Assembly (NCBI RefSeq): GCF_001886855.1
Contig: NZ_CP013197.1
Span: 1,240,001-1,304,000, forward strand
Direction of reading: 5' to 3'
DNA: 64,000 nt
DNA from: Spiroplasma citri
GTDB lineage: Bacteria; Bacillota_I; Bacilli_A; Mycoplasmatales; Mycoplasmataceae
The notes under the pieces are model-generated. The model worked only from the letters and a program-made list of their open reading frames with translations, was not told the DNA's origin and did not search any database. This document shows, one piece after another, positions 1 through 9,403 of the stretch. Both the position numbers and the translations under genes were made by a program. Every line of letters begins with the position of its first letter. Position 1 is the first letter of the stretch.

Positions 1-93
1 ATAATGACTAATTTGTTGTCCTAATTCAAAACATTTTTCATCAATTTCTTCGGTAGTAATTAAAATTTCTTTTACAAGGGGATGTATCTTCAT
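1..93 (-). CDS. hpt: Hypoxanthine phosphoribosyltransferase, N-terminal part
   Basis: The first 31 codons of a minus-strand gene that leaves the window at its left edge. The start MKIHPLVKEILITTEEID followed by a Glu-Leu-Gly-Gln-Gln-Ile segment matches the N-terminus of bacterial HPRTs, purine-salvage enzymes that make IMP or GMP from hypoxanthine or guanine and PRPP. The PRPP-binding and catalytic motifs lie outside the window, so the call rests on the N-terminal pattern alone. A GTGAGG-like ribosome binding site precedes the ATG. Confidence 0.65.
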   Translation of the reverse strand, partial: MKIHPLVKEILITTEEIDEKCFELGQQISHY

Positions 94-223
94 TTTTCTG
101 CCTCACTAAATATTAATAATTTATTTTAATAATATAATTATAGTATATTGTAATATAATTAATGTTTAATTAAAAGATACTTAATTTTAAAAAATAATGC
201 GAAAATCTAAAATTAAATATAAC

Positions 224-840
224 TTATTTTATTAACTTTGGTAAATATAATGTTAAAAATTCATGTCATAATTCCCATGCTTTTATTTTCAGAGCATCAC
301 TTGCTAAAAACCAATATACAAACCCTTCTGCAACAAAATCACCAAGATTATTAAAAGAGTCGCTACTTAAATGAAATAAATTTAAAATTTGTTCTGGGGT
401 TAAGTCTTGTCCATTTTCAATTTTAATTGTTAAAAAAACTTTAATTTCTTTAATAACATTAACTTGACGACTAAAATTAATATCAACGGTATACCCTAAT
501 TCATGAAAAATAACATTAAAAATTTCACCAGAACTTCATCAACCATTTCGTCAAGAGTTAACGTTTACTTTATGACTACAAAGCAAAATGTTTTGTTCAA
601 GAGCAATAGCTTGTTTAAACCCTTCTCGATATGTAAAACCAACAACTGGACCACCATTATTATTAATTCTTAATATTCTAACAAATTCTTTAACAATATC
701 TTTTGATCAAATATTACTAATAAAATTATAAAATTTTACTAATAGTGTTTTTAATTCTGCTTGATAATCTGGGCAAAAAGTACTAATAACTTGTTGTCAT
801 CCTTGTCTTGTTTCAGCATATCAAAAATTTATTGAAATTA
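224..840 (-). pseudogene. Truncated hypothetical protein with an HELGY motif
   Basis: About 200 codons are open on the minus strand when TGA is read as Trp, ending PKLIK at 224. The sequence is rich in Trp and contains FHELGY near 505-520, which resembles the first half of a zincin HExxH site but has Tyr in place of the last His, so metallopeptidase activity is doubtful. There is no native start: upstream of about 840 the frame runs into antisense of the phage protease gene, where it would encode only an implausible hydrophobic extension. I infer that the 5' end was lost when the prophage joined here. I do not recognise the family. Confidence 0.45.
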
Positions 841-841
841 C

Positions 842-889
842 GGAAAAGTAGATGATGAAAAAAATGGAGAAAACAATGGACAACAATAA
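842..889 (+). pseudogene. Phage portal protein, C-terminal scrap
   Basis: A 15-codon open tail (GKVDDEKNGENNGQQ, then TAA) overlaps the start of the prohead protease gene in a different frame. An acidic, Asn/Gln-rich end overlapping the protease start is typical of portal genes in HK97-type modules. Assignment is by position and composition only; the rest of the gene is missing at the left prophage boundary. Confidence 0.35.
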
Positions 890-1425
890 AATTATTAATA
901 ATAAAATTACTAAAAAAATTGATTTTAATATAAAAAAATAAAAGAAGATAAATTTAGTACAAACGAAATTATCGGAATAGCAAATAAATATGATGTAGTT
1001 GATTATCACAATGACATTACTGACTACAAAAGTTTTGAAAATGATTTAAAAATGGTAAAACTGTGCCTGTGTTTTTATCTCATAATCACGAAAAAATTTT
1101 GGGTGTTGCAGATTTAGAAAACCGAAAAGACGGATTATGGGCAAAAATTAAAATATATACTAATACTAATTATGGAAAAGAAACTTACGAAATTGCTAAA
1201 CAAATGCAAAAAGATAATAGACCAATGCAGTTAAGTATAGGATATCGTATTTTAAAATCAGAACCAACAGAAATAAACGGCCAAGTTGTTCGTTATTTAA
1301 AACAAATTGAAGTTGACAAAATTTCTTTGGTTCCATTAGGAACAAATCCACAGAGTAAAATACAAGAAATTAAAAATATCAAAGGAGAAAAAAATGGAAA
1401 AAGTAAATTTAAAAGAATTAAATGA
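864..1425 (+). pseudogene. HK97-type prohead protease, frameshifted
   Basis: Serine protease that cleaves the capsid delta domain during phage head maturation. The conserved block is clear: a His in VFLSHNHEKILG (about 1075-1100) and the Ser in MQLSIGYR (about 1225-1250), followed by the usual SLVPLG strand. The N-terminus (MEKTMDNNK) starts at 864, but the frame shifts near 935 in an A-run and again near 1050, so three frames must be joined to give roughly 185 residues. It lies directly between the portal remnant and the capsid gene, as expected. The reading ends at a TGA at 1423, which in this code is Trp; the true end is blurred by overlap with the next gene, which begins at 1394. Confidence 0.8.
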
Positions 1426-2511
1426 CAAAATTATTGATTCCAACAATGAATTAGAAGAAAAAAAGAACAATTAGAAAATATGGAATTAAAGAAAAATAAT
1501 TTAGCTAATAAAGAATTACAAGAACAAAAAGAGTTATTAACTGCAATTAAAAAATTAAATGAAGAAATTACAGAAAATCAAAAAATAAGAAATGAATATT
1601 TAGAAAAAAATATTAAAAATATTGAAAACGGAAATAGCACAATTTTACAAACATTAAGGGGGCAGAACAAATGGAAATTAAAACTATTTATAATCAAAAA
1701 GATATTTTAGATACAAGAGAATATAAAAATGCATGATTAAAAAATATGCAAAGACAACAATTAACGCCACAAGAAACAAAATTTTTACAAGTTGGAACAA
1801 ATCCAATTGGAAATGAAGATGCGAGTCCGCTTGTATCTACAACAATATGAAAAAATATCTTAAATTAAATTAACTTCTAATTTAATTAATGAAGTAACTA
1901 TTTTAGAACACCGAGGAAAATTAGATATTGCGTATGAAAATAATTCAACAGCTGCTAAATTTGTCACAGAGGGTGAAGAAATAAAAGGAAAAACAGGATT
2001 AGAAAGTATTAAATTTGATGGTCACATTATTGCCACTTTGCTTGAATTTTCAGAAACTACAAAATTTATGACAATTGAAGATTTTGAAGCATTTGTAATT
2101 AGAGTGATTACAAACAAAATTAAAGAGGGAATCGAGCAATCAATTGCTACCGGAACTGGAACAGGTCAACCAACTGGAATATTATCAGATACAAAGATTA
2201 AAATTGTAAAAATTAAAGAATTAAACTACGATACTATTATTGAAATGATTAAATCATTAAAATTAGGATATTCAAATGGTGCTAAATTTGTAATGAATAA
2301 CGAAACATTCTGAACTATTCAAAATATTAAAGATAAAAATGATCGCCCTATTTGAAACCACAATATAAGTTCAGATGGAGTCACTAATAAAATCTTAGGT
2401 TATGATGTTATTTTAACAGACACATATCCTACATTTTCTACAACAAATAAAACTAATTGCATTTCTTTTGGAAAATTAAATACTTATTATGTAAATTTCC
2501 AAGAACCTTAA
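1394..2511 (+). pseudogene. HK97-fold major capsid protein with N-terminal scaffold segment, frameshifted
   Basis: The first part (MEKVNLKELNDK..., 1394-1670) is a charged coiled coil of the kind that forms the delta (scaffold) domain. The second part, readable from MEIKTIYNQ at 1671, continues through KLTSNLINEVTIL, the typical GTGTGQPTGIL loop near 2155, and the strand-rich C-terminus ending NFQEP at 2511. Frameshifts occur in the A-run at 1457-1464, just before 1671, and near 1865. The GTGTGQPTGI motif and the capsid position after the protease make the family assignment firm. Alternatively 1671 could be a separate start, but no good ribosome binding site is present there. The product cannot be made intact. 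Confidence 0.8.
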
Positions 2512-2514
2512 TTA

Positions 2515-2604
2515 ATGTATAAATATTCTAATTATACACAAACAACTATATATCAATTGGAAAAAGAACTCACAGAATTAAAAAAAGAAATTAAAAGATA
2601 TTAA
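2515..2604 (+). CDS. Small coiled-coil phage ORF
   Basis: A 29-codon ORF immediately after the capsid stop, with the alternating Leu/Lys/Glu pattern QLEKELTELKKEIKRY at its C-terminus. It may be a real small head gene or the shifted tail of the capsid reading frame. No family recognised. Confidence 0.3.
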   Translation: MYKYSNYTQTTIYQLEKELTELKKEIKRY

Positions 2605-2624
2605 AAAACTAGAAAAAAATAAAA

Positions 2625-2951
2625 ATGAAAGATAATTTAATTTTATTAAATGATTATGCTTTTCTAATTGATAAAGAAGATGACGAAAATCCATTAAGTC
2701 ATAAAAAAATAACTAAAAATAAAAAACAATTATTTTGTGATATTAAATCAATTTATGCTAATGATTTTTACACCGCTAGAATGGCGGGAATAAAATTAGA
2801 AATAAAATTACTTATAGATAAATATATGTATGATAATGAAAAATTTATTTTAATTGATTATAAATATCAAAATAATTGACAAGAATATGAAATTATTAGA
2901 ACTTATGAAAGACAAGGTGGATTTTTAGAACTATTTTTAAGTTTAACATAA
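2625..2951 (+). CDS. Head-tail connector (adaptor) protein candidate
   Basis: An intact 108-codon frame (one TGA read as Trp near 2877). Position directly after the capsid, size near 110 residues, and the late motif EIIRTYERQGGFLELFLSLT resemble head-closure or adaptor proteins of HK97-type phages, which typically end with a short strand after 'RT'. It is followed by an AAGG ribosome binding site and the next connector gene 10 bases on. The assignment is from synteny and general pattern, not from a diagnostic motif. Confidence 0.5.
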
Positions 2952-2961
2952 GGTGTTAAAA

Positions 2962-3366
2962 ATGAAAAAAAGTAATTCAGTAGTTGATATATTTGATTTT
3001 GTTGCAGACTCAATCCAACAATATACTTATGATATCCAAGAACAAATAAAAGAAGAAATTAAAAATGTAGGTGAAAAAATATTGGCAGAAATTAAAATTA
3101 CTTGCCCTATTAGCAATAAACATTTAACAAAAAGAAGACATTTAAAAGATTATTTTGTTTTTAAAATAAAATTAACCAAAGATAAAATAATTGGTGTAAT
3201 TTATGCCACCAAACAATATCAAATAATTCACTTATTAGAATATGGATATATTAATCATTGAAATAATGAAAAAATTAATCCTCGCCCATTTTTACGAAAT
3301 GCTTATAATAAGTATATTGATGAATATATTAAAAAAAATAGAAACTATTTTAAAATATTAGTTAAT
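2962..3366 (+). CDS. HK97 gp10-like head-tail connector / tail completion protein
   Basis: Starts at ATG 2962, eight bases after an AAGG site (the upstream GTG at 2953 is too close to it). The protein has an amphipathic N-terminal helix, a KITCPISNKHLTKRRHLKDYF segment and the LLEYGYINHWNNEKINPRPFLRNAY block that is diagnostic of gp10-like proteins: 'EYG', then the 'RPFLR.A' helix. These proteins occupy the neck between head and tail. The frame stays open past 3366 into the next gene because no stop intervenes; in the usual arrangement the protein ends near NRNYFKI, overlapping the next start at 3367. Confidence 0.6.
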
Positions 3367-3742
3367 ATGATTATTAATAATAAAAGAGAGCAGAATATTA
3401 ATTTAATTATTGAATTATTAAAAAATTTTATCCAAATAAAAAAATTAAATATACATTTTTTAAATTTAATGAAGATAATTTCAAAAACATTGAAAATAAT
3501 ATAACTTTTTATAGAATTAATGATAATACCTTTTTTCATCAGATAATATTAATAATTTTATAAGACAAACATTCCAAATTTGCTTTAATTTTAAAAATGA
3601 AATTAATTTTAATGAAATTGAAAAACTAGAAAATGAATTAATAAATAAAAAAATAAATTATCAATTGGCACAAGAGTTTTATTTATACAAACAAAATTTA
3701 TATATCGTAATTTATGAAATATTTTTGTTGCTAAAAAGATAA
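3367..3742 (+). pseudogene. Tail terminator / completion protein, frameshifted
   Basis: Starts MIINNKREQN at 3367 and can be followed through two frame changes (about 3427 and 3537) to ...IYEIFLLLKR, stop at 3740-3742. About 125 residues, rich in Asn and Ile. Its position between the gp10-like connector and the tail tube gene matches the tail-terminator slot of siphoviruses. There is no diagnostic motif, so the role is inferred from gene order. Confidence 0.4.
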
Positions 3743-3757
3743 AAGGAGAAAATACAA

Positions 3758-4345
3758 ATGAATAACAACATTATTGAATTTGGACTATAAAATGTTCATT
3801 ATGCAAAATTAAAATACAATCAAACAACAAACAAAACAGAATATGCAATCCCCACAAAAAATATTAGGAGCAGTAAATTTAAGTTTAAATGTTAGCGAAA
3901 ACACTAATACCTTTTATGCTGATAATAAACCATACTATATTTCACATTCTTTTCAAGGTTATAGTGGTAGTTTAACAATAGCAAAACCATCTGATGATTT
4001 TGAACAAGAAATTTTAGGAATTGAAAAAGATAAAAATGGAAATTATATTGAAAAATCAACTAGTTTAAAGAGTGAGATTGCTTTGGGGTTTGAAATCAAA
4101 GGTGATTTAGAAGAAAAAAGAATTTGACTTTTAAGAGTTAATTTAAAACGCCCCAATCAAACTCATAACACTCAAACCGAAAATGTAAACCCAGATACTT
4201 ATACTTTTGAATTAAACGCCTTACCACGAATTGAAGATAATGTTATTAAAATTAAAACAACAAAAAAGCTAATGAAAATAATTATAATAACTACTTTTCC
4301 CAAGTTCCAAAATTAGAAAAAGAAGATAACAACGAAAATGAATAG
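3758..4345 (+). pseudogene. Major tail (tube) protein, nonsense and frameshift
   Basis: A good AAAAGGAG site precedes ATG 3758. The start MNNNIIEFGL is followed by an in-frame TAA where the sense reading would be Lys, then NVHYAKLKYNQTTNKTEY, then a frame change near 3845 into PQKILGAVNLSLNVSENT, a strand-rich core and an acidic, Asn-rich tail ending at 4345. The 'GLKNVHYA' opening and the ILGA...NLSLN repeat resemble tail tube proteins of the phi13/TP901 type. About 190 residues if repaired. The stop codon overlaps the next start (ATG 4338). Confidence 0.6.
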
Positions 4346-4668
4346 ATATTTAGAAAGTTTAAAATTAAAAGTTAATATAAGCACTTATGCATTAATTATT
4401 TATGAGGATTTATTTGGTTCATACGGAGAATTGTTAAATAAATTAGAAAAAGACAAATATGAATTTTCATTTATTTTAAAATTATTATTTTTTTGTGAAA
4501 GCAGCTAATGAAAATTAATTTAAAGATTTTAAGGAATTTTGTCAAAAAATTACATTTAAAGAAATTACCGAAAATGTTAATGAAATTAATAACTTAATAA
4601 TGGAATTTGTAGGTGCTAGTGTTAATGACAAAAATTTACAGGAATACGGCGAATTAACAAAAAAGTAG
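4338..4668 (+). pseudogene. Tail assembly chaperone, short (G-type) form
   Basis: Starts at ATG 4338 inside the end of the tail tube gene (MNRYLESLKLKVNIST...). A frame change in the T-run near 4490 and a stray TAA at 4516-4518 break it, but the distal half (FKDFKEFCQKITFKEITENVNE...ELTKK) reads to TAG 4666-4668. Position between tail tube and tape measure, acidic composition, and a slippery heptamer just before the stop identify the tail chaperone pair of siphoviruses, which coats the tape measure during tail assembly. Confidence 0.55.
4659..4665 (+). promoter_or_regulatory. Slippery heptamer A AAA AAG for -1 frameshifting
   Basis: The heptamer A-AAA-AAG lies in the zero frame of the chaperone gene as ACA AAA AAG and is followed immediately by TAG. 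Slipping back one base gives AAA AAA GTA GAT and opens a further 58 codons. This is the standard layout for programmed frameshifting in tail chaperone genes. It has survived although the surrounding gene has decayed. Confidence 0.6.
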
Positions 4669-4841
4669 ATTATAAATTTAATAAATTTACTCCTAACTTA
4701 TTACTATTACTTAGTCACTTAGGGTTTTCAATTATAGATAGCAAATATATTAAATTAAAAACATTAATAGAAATTATAGAAATTTATAACAATCAAAATA
4801 AAAGATTAGCAACACAACAAGATATTAATAAATTTTTTTAA
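4665..4841 (+). CDS. Tail assembly chaperone, frameshift extension (T domain)
   Basis: Open frame entered only by a -1 slip at 4659-4665: VDYKFNKFTPNLLLLLSHLGFS... ending at TAA 4839-4841. It has no start codon or ribosome binding site of its own, it is Leu-rich and predicted helical, and it ends 14 bases before the tape measure start, exactly where the T domain of G/GT chaperones sits. This extension would recruit tail tube subunits to the tape measure. Confidence 0.55.
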   Translation, partial: VDYKFNKFTPNLLLLLSHLGFSIIDSKYIKLKTLIEIIEIYNNQNKRLATQQDINKFF

Positions 4842-4855
4842 AGGAATAGTTAATT

Positions 4856-5918
4856 ATGGCAAAAGAAATAAAAGGACTGAGCATAATACAATACCCATTT
4901 TAGCAATCAAAGGAATTTTAACAAAAATAACTGTTGATACCGCCAAATATGCTGGTAAGCTTAAAAAAACATCAAAAGAAATTGGTATCACAGCAGAAAA
5001 CTTACAAATATTTCGTTATATTGCAAAAAGAACTGGAATTACTAGCGAGGAATTAGAAAAGAGTTTTAAAAAATTACGACAAGGTATTAGTGCTATTTCT
5101 TATGGAATCAAATGAAACAACAGAAGCTTTTAATAAATTAGGAATTAATATTAAAAATAATGAGGGATCTTTAAAAGATACAGGAACTATTTTTTAGAAT
5201 TAAAAAATCATTAGAACAAATAAGTGATGAAACTGAAAAAAATAATTTAATAATGGATATTTTTGGTTCTAAGTTAGGAAAAAACCTTATTCCAATGCTT
5301 GCCTTATCAGATGAAGAAATTAAAAAAATGACAAACAACATTAAAGATTTAGGTATTGTTTCAAATGAAAATGTTGACAAAACAACACTATTAAATAAAA
5401 AATGAAATGAATTTAAACATGTTATTAATATTACAAAAATGAATTTAGCATCTGCCCTATTACCCGTGTTTGAGTCTTTGGTTTCTTTTTTAGAAGTTAG
5501 TTTAATACCAATTATTAAAGGAATAACAAATTTTTTTAATATGTTTAATGATACAACCAAAAAAACTATTTTTATTATTTTAGGAATATCAGCAAGTTTG
5601 GGGGCTGTTGTTTACACAATTGGAAAAATAATAAATGTTATTAGTTCATTAAAAACACTTTTATTAGGAATGGCAAAGCACCCAATTCTTTATGGTGTTT
5701 TAGTTAGTTTGTCTGCCTTAGCTGGTGGTGGGGTATGATTATATAATAAATTTAATAAACCACCACAAAACATTAACCAAGAAAACCAAACTAATAACTA
5801 TAATAAAATTGAAAATAAAAATGAATTTAAACCAACAATTATTATTGAGGGAGAAAATGATAAAGAACGAGCTGAAAAAATACTCGAATATATAGGGCAA
5901 TGAAATAATAGAGTATAG
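4856..5918 (+). pseudogene. Tail tape measure protein, short and frameshifted
   Basis: Starts MAKEIKG at 4856. Recognisable blocks are the N-terminal helix with DTAKYAGKLKKTSKEIGI, the LAxLFRYIAKRTGIT-type segment common to tape measures (here LQIFRYIAKRTGIT), IMDIFGSKLGKNLIPML, two hydrophobic stretches around 5440-5740 and an acidic C-terminus. Frame changes occur near 4890, 5105 and 5198. Repaired length is about 350 residues, short for the family; since the tape measure sets tail length, a tail of roughly 50 nm would follow at 0.15 nm per residue (inference). It lies between the chaperone pair and the distal tail gene. Confidence 0.75.
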
Positions 5919-5927
5919 GGAGAAAAT

Positions 5928-6861
5928 ATGTATAATTTACCATTTAGAACTTTTAAAATTAGTAATAGTAAAGATAGTTTAATTAATTTATGTGATTTAG
6001 ATAATATCATTATTTTATCATTTAATGGATTAAATATTAATTTTGATAATAATTATTTAAACATCGATAATAAATTTTATTTTAAATAATAGTAAGCATT
6101 CTTTAAAACAAATAAATTTTAAATTATTATTTATAGGCCCAAATCCCTATGGTAAATTTAATGATTTTATTAATAAATTAAATATTAATTTAGATAATAA
6201 ATCTTCCCTCTTTTTATTATTTTATAGTTTTTGAATAAATGAAAAAACAAAATTGGAATATTATTGTGAGGTAATTATTAAAAGTATCATTAAAACAGAA
6301 TTGAATAATAATAATAATAATAATTTAGAGGTTGATTTTATTTTAGAACAATTAACTAACTGAAAAAAAGAAGAAGATAAATTATTTGAAATTAAACCAA
6401 ATAAAACAAGCGGAAAAAGATACAATGAACATAATAACAAATATTATTTTAAGTTAAATCGCATTAAATATACCAATCAATATAATGAAAAAATTAAAAT
6501 TAGTAATAATAGTTATTTAGCATCAGATACTCTAATAACAATCAATGGCCCCACAAAAGACCCATATTTAAAATTAGAAAATATTAATGGTAAAGTAATA
6601 AGTGAACTTAAAATTAATGCTGAAATAAATGAAAATGAAAAAATAATAATAGATAGTAGATTAAAAACCCAAAGCATTATAAAAGTTGATTTAAAAACCG
6701 AAAAATCATACAACATATATCAATATCAAGATTTTAAATATACTAATTTTATTCAAATTCCACCAGGAAACTATCATATTTTATATTCTTCTAACCTTTC
6801 AAAAGACAAACAAGTTGGAAATATTAATATTAAAAAATTTGAAGAATATATTTTAATTTAG
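5928..6861 (+). pseudogene. Distal tail (Dit-like) protein, frameshifted
   Basis: A GGAGAAAAT site precedes ATG 5928. The start MYNLPFRTFKISNSKDSLI is followed by a frame break near 6085 (ATTTTAAATAATAG), then NNSKHSLKQINFKLLFIGPNPYGKFNDF... and a C-terminal part (GPTKDPYLKLENINGK...IQIPPGNYHILYSS) that matches the second, galectin-like half of Dit proteins, where 'GP..NP.I' and 'L..GNN.i.' strands recur. The protein forms the hub between tail tube and baseplate. About 310 residues if repaired. The stretch after 6090 is otherwise continuous to the TAG at 6859. Confidence 0.6.
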
Positions 6862-6878
6862 AAAAAAGGAGAAATTAA

Positions 6879-7055
6879 ATGGGTGTAGGAAGTTCAACAA
6901 AAAGCCACTGAAATGACGAAATAATTGCAATTAGAGAAGATAAAAAAGAAATTATTAATAAATTAAAAAACAATACTTTAAATGTAGAAATTGTAAAACA
7001 AATCCAAGAATTAAAAAAAGAAATATCAGAATTAACAAAAGAAATTAATGGCTAA
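6879..7055 (+). CDS. Small helical phage protein
   Basis: An intact 58-codon ORF with an AAAAGGAG site 10 bases upstream. After MGVGSSTKSHWNDE it is a charged helix (IREDKKEIINKL...IQELKKEISELTKEING) likely to form a coiled coil. It lies between the distal tail and tail tip genes and overlaps the start of the latter. No family recognised; a tail-associated structural or regulatory role would be a guess. Confidence 0.5.
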
Positions 7056-8345
7056 AAAATTAATTTTGATGAAGTTGTAAAATCATATCCTCAACATGCC
7101 CAACAATTATTACAAATGCCTGATTATAAATTAATGACTGATTATCTTGATGAATTATCTAATATTGTGCTTGAAATTAATAAAGCACAACAAGAAGCAG
7201 AAGAAAAAGCAAGGCAAAAAGCAAGAGATGAATTATTAAAATTAGAAATTAAAAAAGATAAAAATATTTATCAAGGTAATAGAACTAAATTAATTATATT
7301 TGGGGTTGATTTTGAAAAAGGATCTTTATTTTATAAAGATAATTGTATTGTTGAAAATTATAAGATATTTTTAGATATTTATACCCCGCAACTATCAACT
7401 TTTAATGCTTATAATTATTATAATCTTAATGTTGAAATTGAAGACATTGTTTGTATTTTGAATAACGAAAATCAATTATATATTGGAATTATTACTCATA
7501 TTGAAAAAACAAAGATGAAAATTTATATACCTTTACTACTAAAAATATTGAATCTATTTTTGATTTTAAAATTTACAACATATATAAAAATAAAAGTTGA
7601 TATATTTTTTTACTTTAATAAAAATTATTTATAACAACATTCCCTTTATTAAACTTAATAAAAAAATTAATGATGAAAATAATAATAATCCTAAATTTTT
7701 TGAAGAAAATGAAGAAAAAGAATTTAATTGTTATCAATTTATTAACAAAATATTTAAAATAACAAATATATTTTTAAAATTTAATATTGATTTAAAAAAT
7801 TTTATTTTAAATTGTGACATTTGCAAAGATGGACAAGAAGATATCAAATTAAATAATTATAAAGTAAAAGATAATATTAAATGTATTACAAATATAGAAA
7901 TTGAAGAATTAATCCAAAAAAGTATCAACAGAATTGATTTTTACCAAAAAAATAACTCAAACAAATATAAAAGAGCAATTTTATTAAAAAATAATGAAAT
8001 CTCTTTTGATGAAAAAAACAATAATTTACAAAATAATTTAATTAAAAATAAAATTTATGAATTAGAAGAAAAAGACTTTACCTTAGAAAATATTATAACT
8101 ATTAGCAATCAAGAATTTAAGCTAAGTGAATACTCACACCTCATAAAATTTGATATCACAAAAGATAACAATATTTTAAATTTAAACAATTTACAACTAA
8201 GAGATAAATTTACCCTATTATATTTAACAATAAAGAATATAACAGTATTTTATCTGGGATAATTTTAGAAAGCAATAAAAACACAATTACCCTAATATTC
8301 GGCCAAGTAAGATTATGGAAGCAAGTTTTAACACTTATTAACTAA
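7048..8345 (+). pseudogene. Tail tip / tail-associated protein, frameshifted
   Basis: ATG 7048 gives MAKK and then an indel in the A-run near 7060; the sense frame resumes as NFDEVVKSYPQHAQQLLQMPDY. It continues with a helical segment (EINKAQQEAEEKARQKARDELL), a strand-rich part (IFGVDFEKGSLFYKDN...), a frame break near 7520-7600, then 220 codons of Asn/Lys-rich sequence, and a last break near 8240 into YSGIILESNKNTITLIFGQVR, which resembles the closing strand of tail-tip and endopeptidase-tail proteins ('I...NKTITLTLGNVR'). It follows the Dit gene, as such proteins do. Roughly 430 residues if repaired. Confidence 0.5.
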
Positions 8346-8440
8346 TATGCCCCTTAAAACGCATAATAAAGGTATTTACAAGAAATTATATTTTTTATAA
8401 TTAATGAGGAAAAATAGAAAAAATATAGGTAAATATTAAA

Positions 8441-8596
8441 ATGATTTACTATAAATGAGGTTTTATAAATAAAAATGGTAAAAAAATGACTAAAAAAGAT
8501 TATGAATTATTGGAATCTAAATTTGATGAATGAGAACAAGATATTTATAATCATAAAGAATTAATGGAAGCTTTAAAAGAATTAGCAAATAAATAA
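8441..8596 (+). CDS. Small phage hypothetical protein
   Basis: An intact 51-codon ORF (two TGA read as Trp) starting MIYYKWGFINKNGKKMTKKDYELLE. The pattern 'INKNGKKMTKKDYE', followed by a helical end, is that of short phage proteins often placed between tail and lysis genes. It ends 15 bases before a strong terminator, so it closes the tail transcription unit. Function unknown. Confidence 0.55.
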
Positions 8597-8610
8597 TAAA
8601 AATAATAAAA

Positions 8611-8635
8611 AAAGAGATATTAAATCTCTTTTTTT
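8611..8635 (+). terminator. Rho-independent terminator after the tail genes
   Basis: A perfect 8-bp stem (AAAGAGAT / ATCTCTTT) with a five-base loop and a T-run to 8635. Confidence 0.8.
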
Positions 8636-8688
8636 ATTTATAGTATCGCACAGACTATTGACTGGCAAGGTTTCTTTTCTTTATTTAA

Positions 8689-8698
8689 ACTTGCAAGT
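8689..8698. promoter_or_regulatory. Palindrome ACTTGCAAGT upstream of the Panacea gene
   Basis: A perfect 10-bp palindrome in the 200-base gap between the tail operon terminator and the Panacea-domain gene. A TATAAT-like element lies further down near 8763. It could be an operator for the pair, which would fit autoregulation of a toxin-antitoxin-like module, but a 10-bp AT-rich palindrome is weak evidence on its own. Confidence 0.25.
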
Positions 8699-8796
8699 AG
8701 AACCTAGAATAACTCACAACATCACTTGCTATTTAATTATAGAATGTTTTTAGGTTTTTATTATATAATTTAATTAATAAAGAAAGTGTGATTAAT

Positions 8797-9403
8797 ATGA
8801 AAGAAACTATGTTATCAAAATATTTAAATGTATCTCCAATAGAAGCAAATAAAATAGAAATGGCAATATTATATTTATTAATTAATTGCAGAAAAAAATT
8901 TATTTTTAAAACATATATATAAATTTATTGCAGTTTTAGAAATAGAAGCAACCAAAAAATATGCAAACCATTTTTTTGAAATGGATTTTGTAGCATGAGA
9001 AATGTGCCCTGTTCCTATTAGTTTTTTTAATTATGTAGAAAAATATAAAGGAAAATTTTTACATTTTAAATATTTAACAGAAGAAAAAACAAAAATTAAA
9101 TTTTATTTAGAAGATAAAAAAAATAATAGTAAAGAATTTAGTTGAGATTATTTTTCAAAAGAAGAAACAAAAATATTAAAATATATAACTACTATTTTTA
9201 TTGAATATTTAGGCTTTCAAAAAACAAATGATGTTATTGAATATACTCATTATTCAAAATCTTGGCTAGATGCTTGAAAAAAGCGGTCAAAGAAAAAAAC
9301 ATATGATTTAGATTTTTCGTTAGATATAAACACCGATGAATTAGATGAATCAGAAAAAGATGAAATAATTAAATTATACAAGGAATTTAAATATGGTAAT
9401 TAA
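8797..9403 (+). pseudogene. Panacea (SocA/GepA-like) domain protein, frameshifted
   Basis: Starts MKETMLSKYLNVSPIEANKIE at 8797 and frameshifts near 8905-8920; the remainder reads ...KHIYKFIAVLEIEATKKYANHFFEMDFVAWEMCPVPISFFNYVEKYKGK... and ends with YTHYSKSWLDAWKKR. The 'F.AW..GPVP..lYn' segment and the C-terminal 'H...SW..A' are the two hallmarks of the Panacea domain, found in antitoxins with many partner toxins and in phage 'GepA' proteins. Here the usual Gly of 'yGPV' is Cys. Its last 11 bases overlap the next ORF. About 200 residues if repaired. Confidence 0.6.

Noticed and set aside
821-1009. Hydrophobic minus-strand ORF starting MIINYIIFICYSD that reads into the HELGY gene
   Set aside because: It is antisense to the phage prohead protease across the recombination junction. 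Its hydrophobicity comes from complementing Lys/Asn-rich codons.
5171-5560. 129-codon minus-strand ORF within the tape measure gene
   Set aside because: Antisense shadow; the plus strand encodes recognisable tape measure motifs over the same bases.
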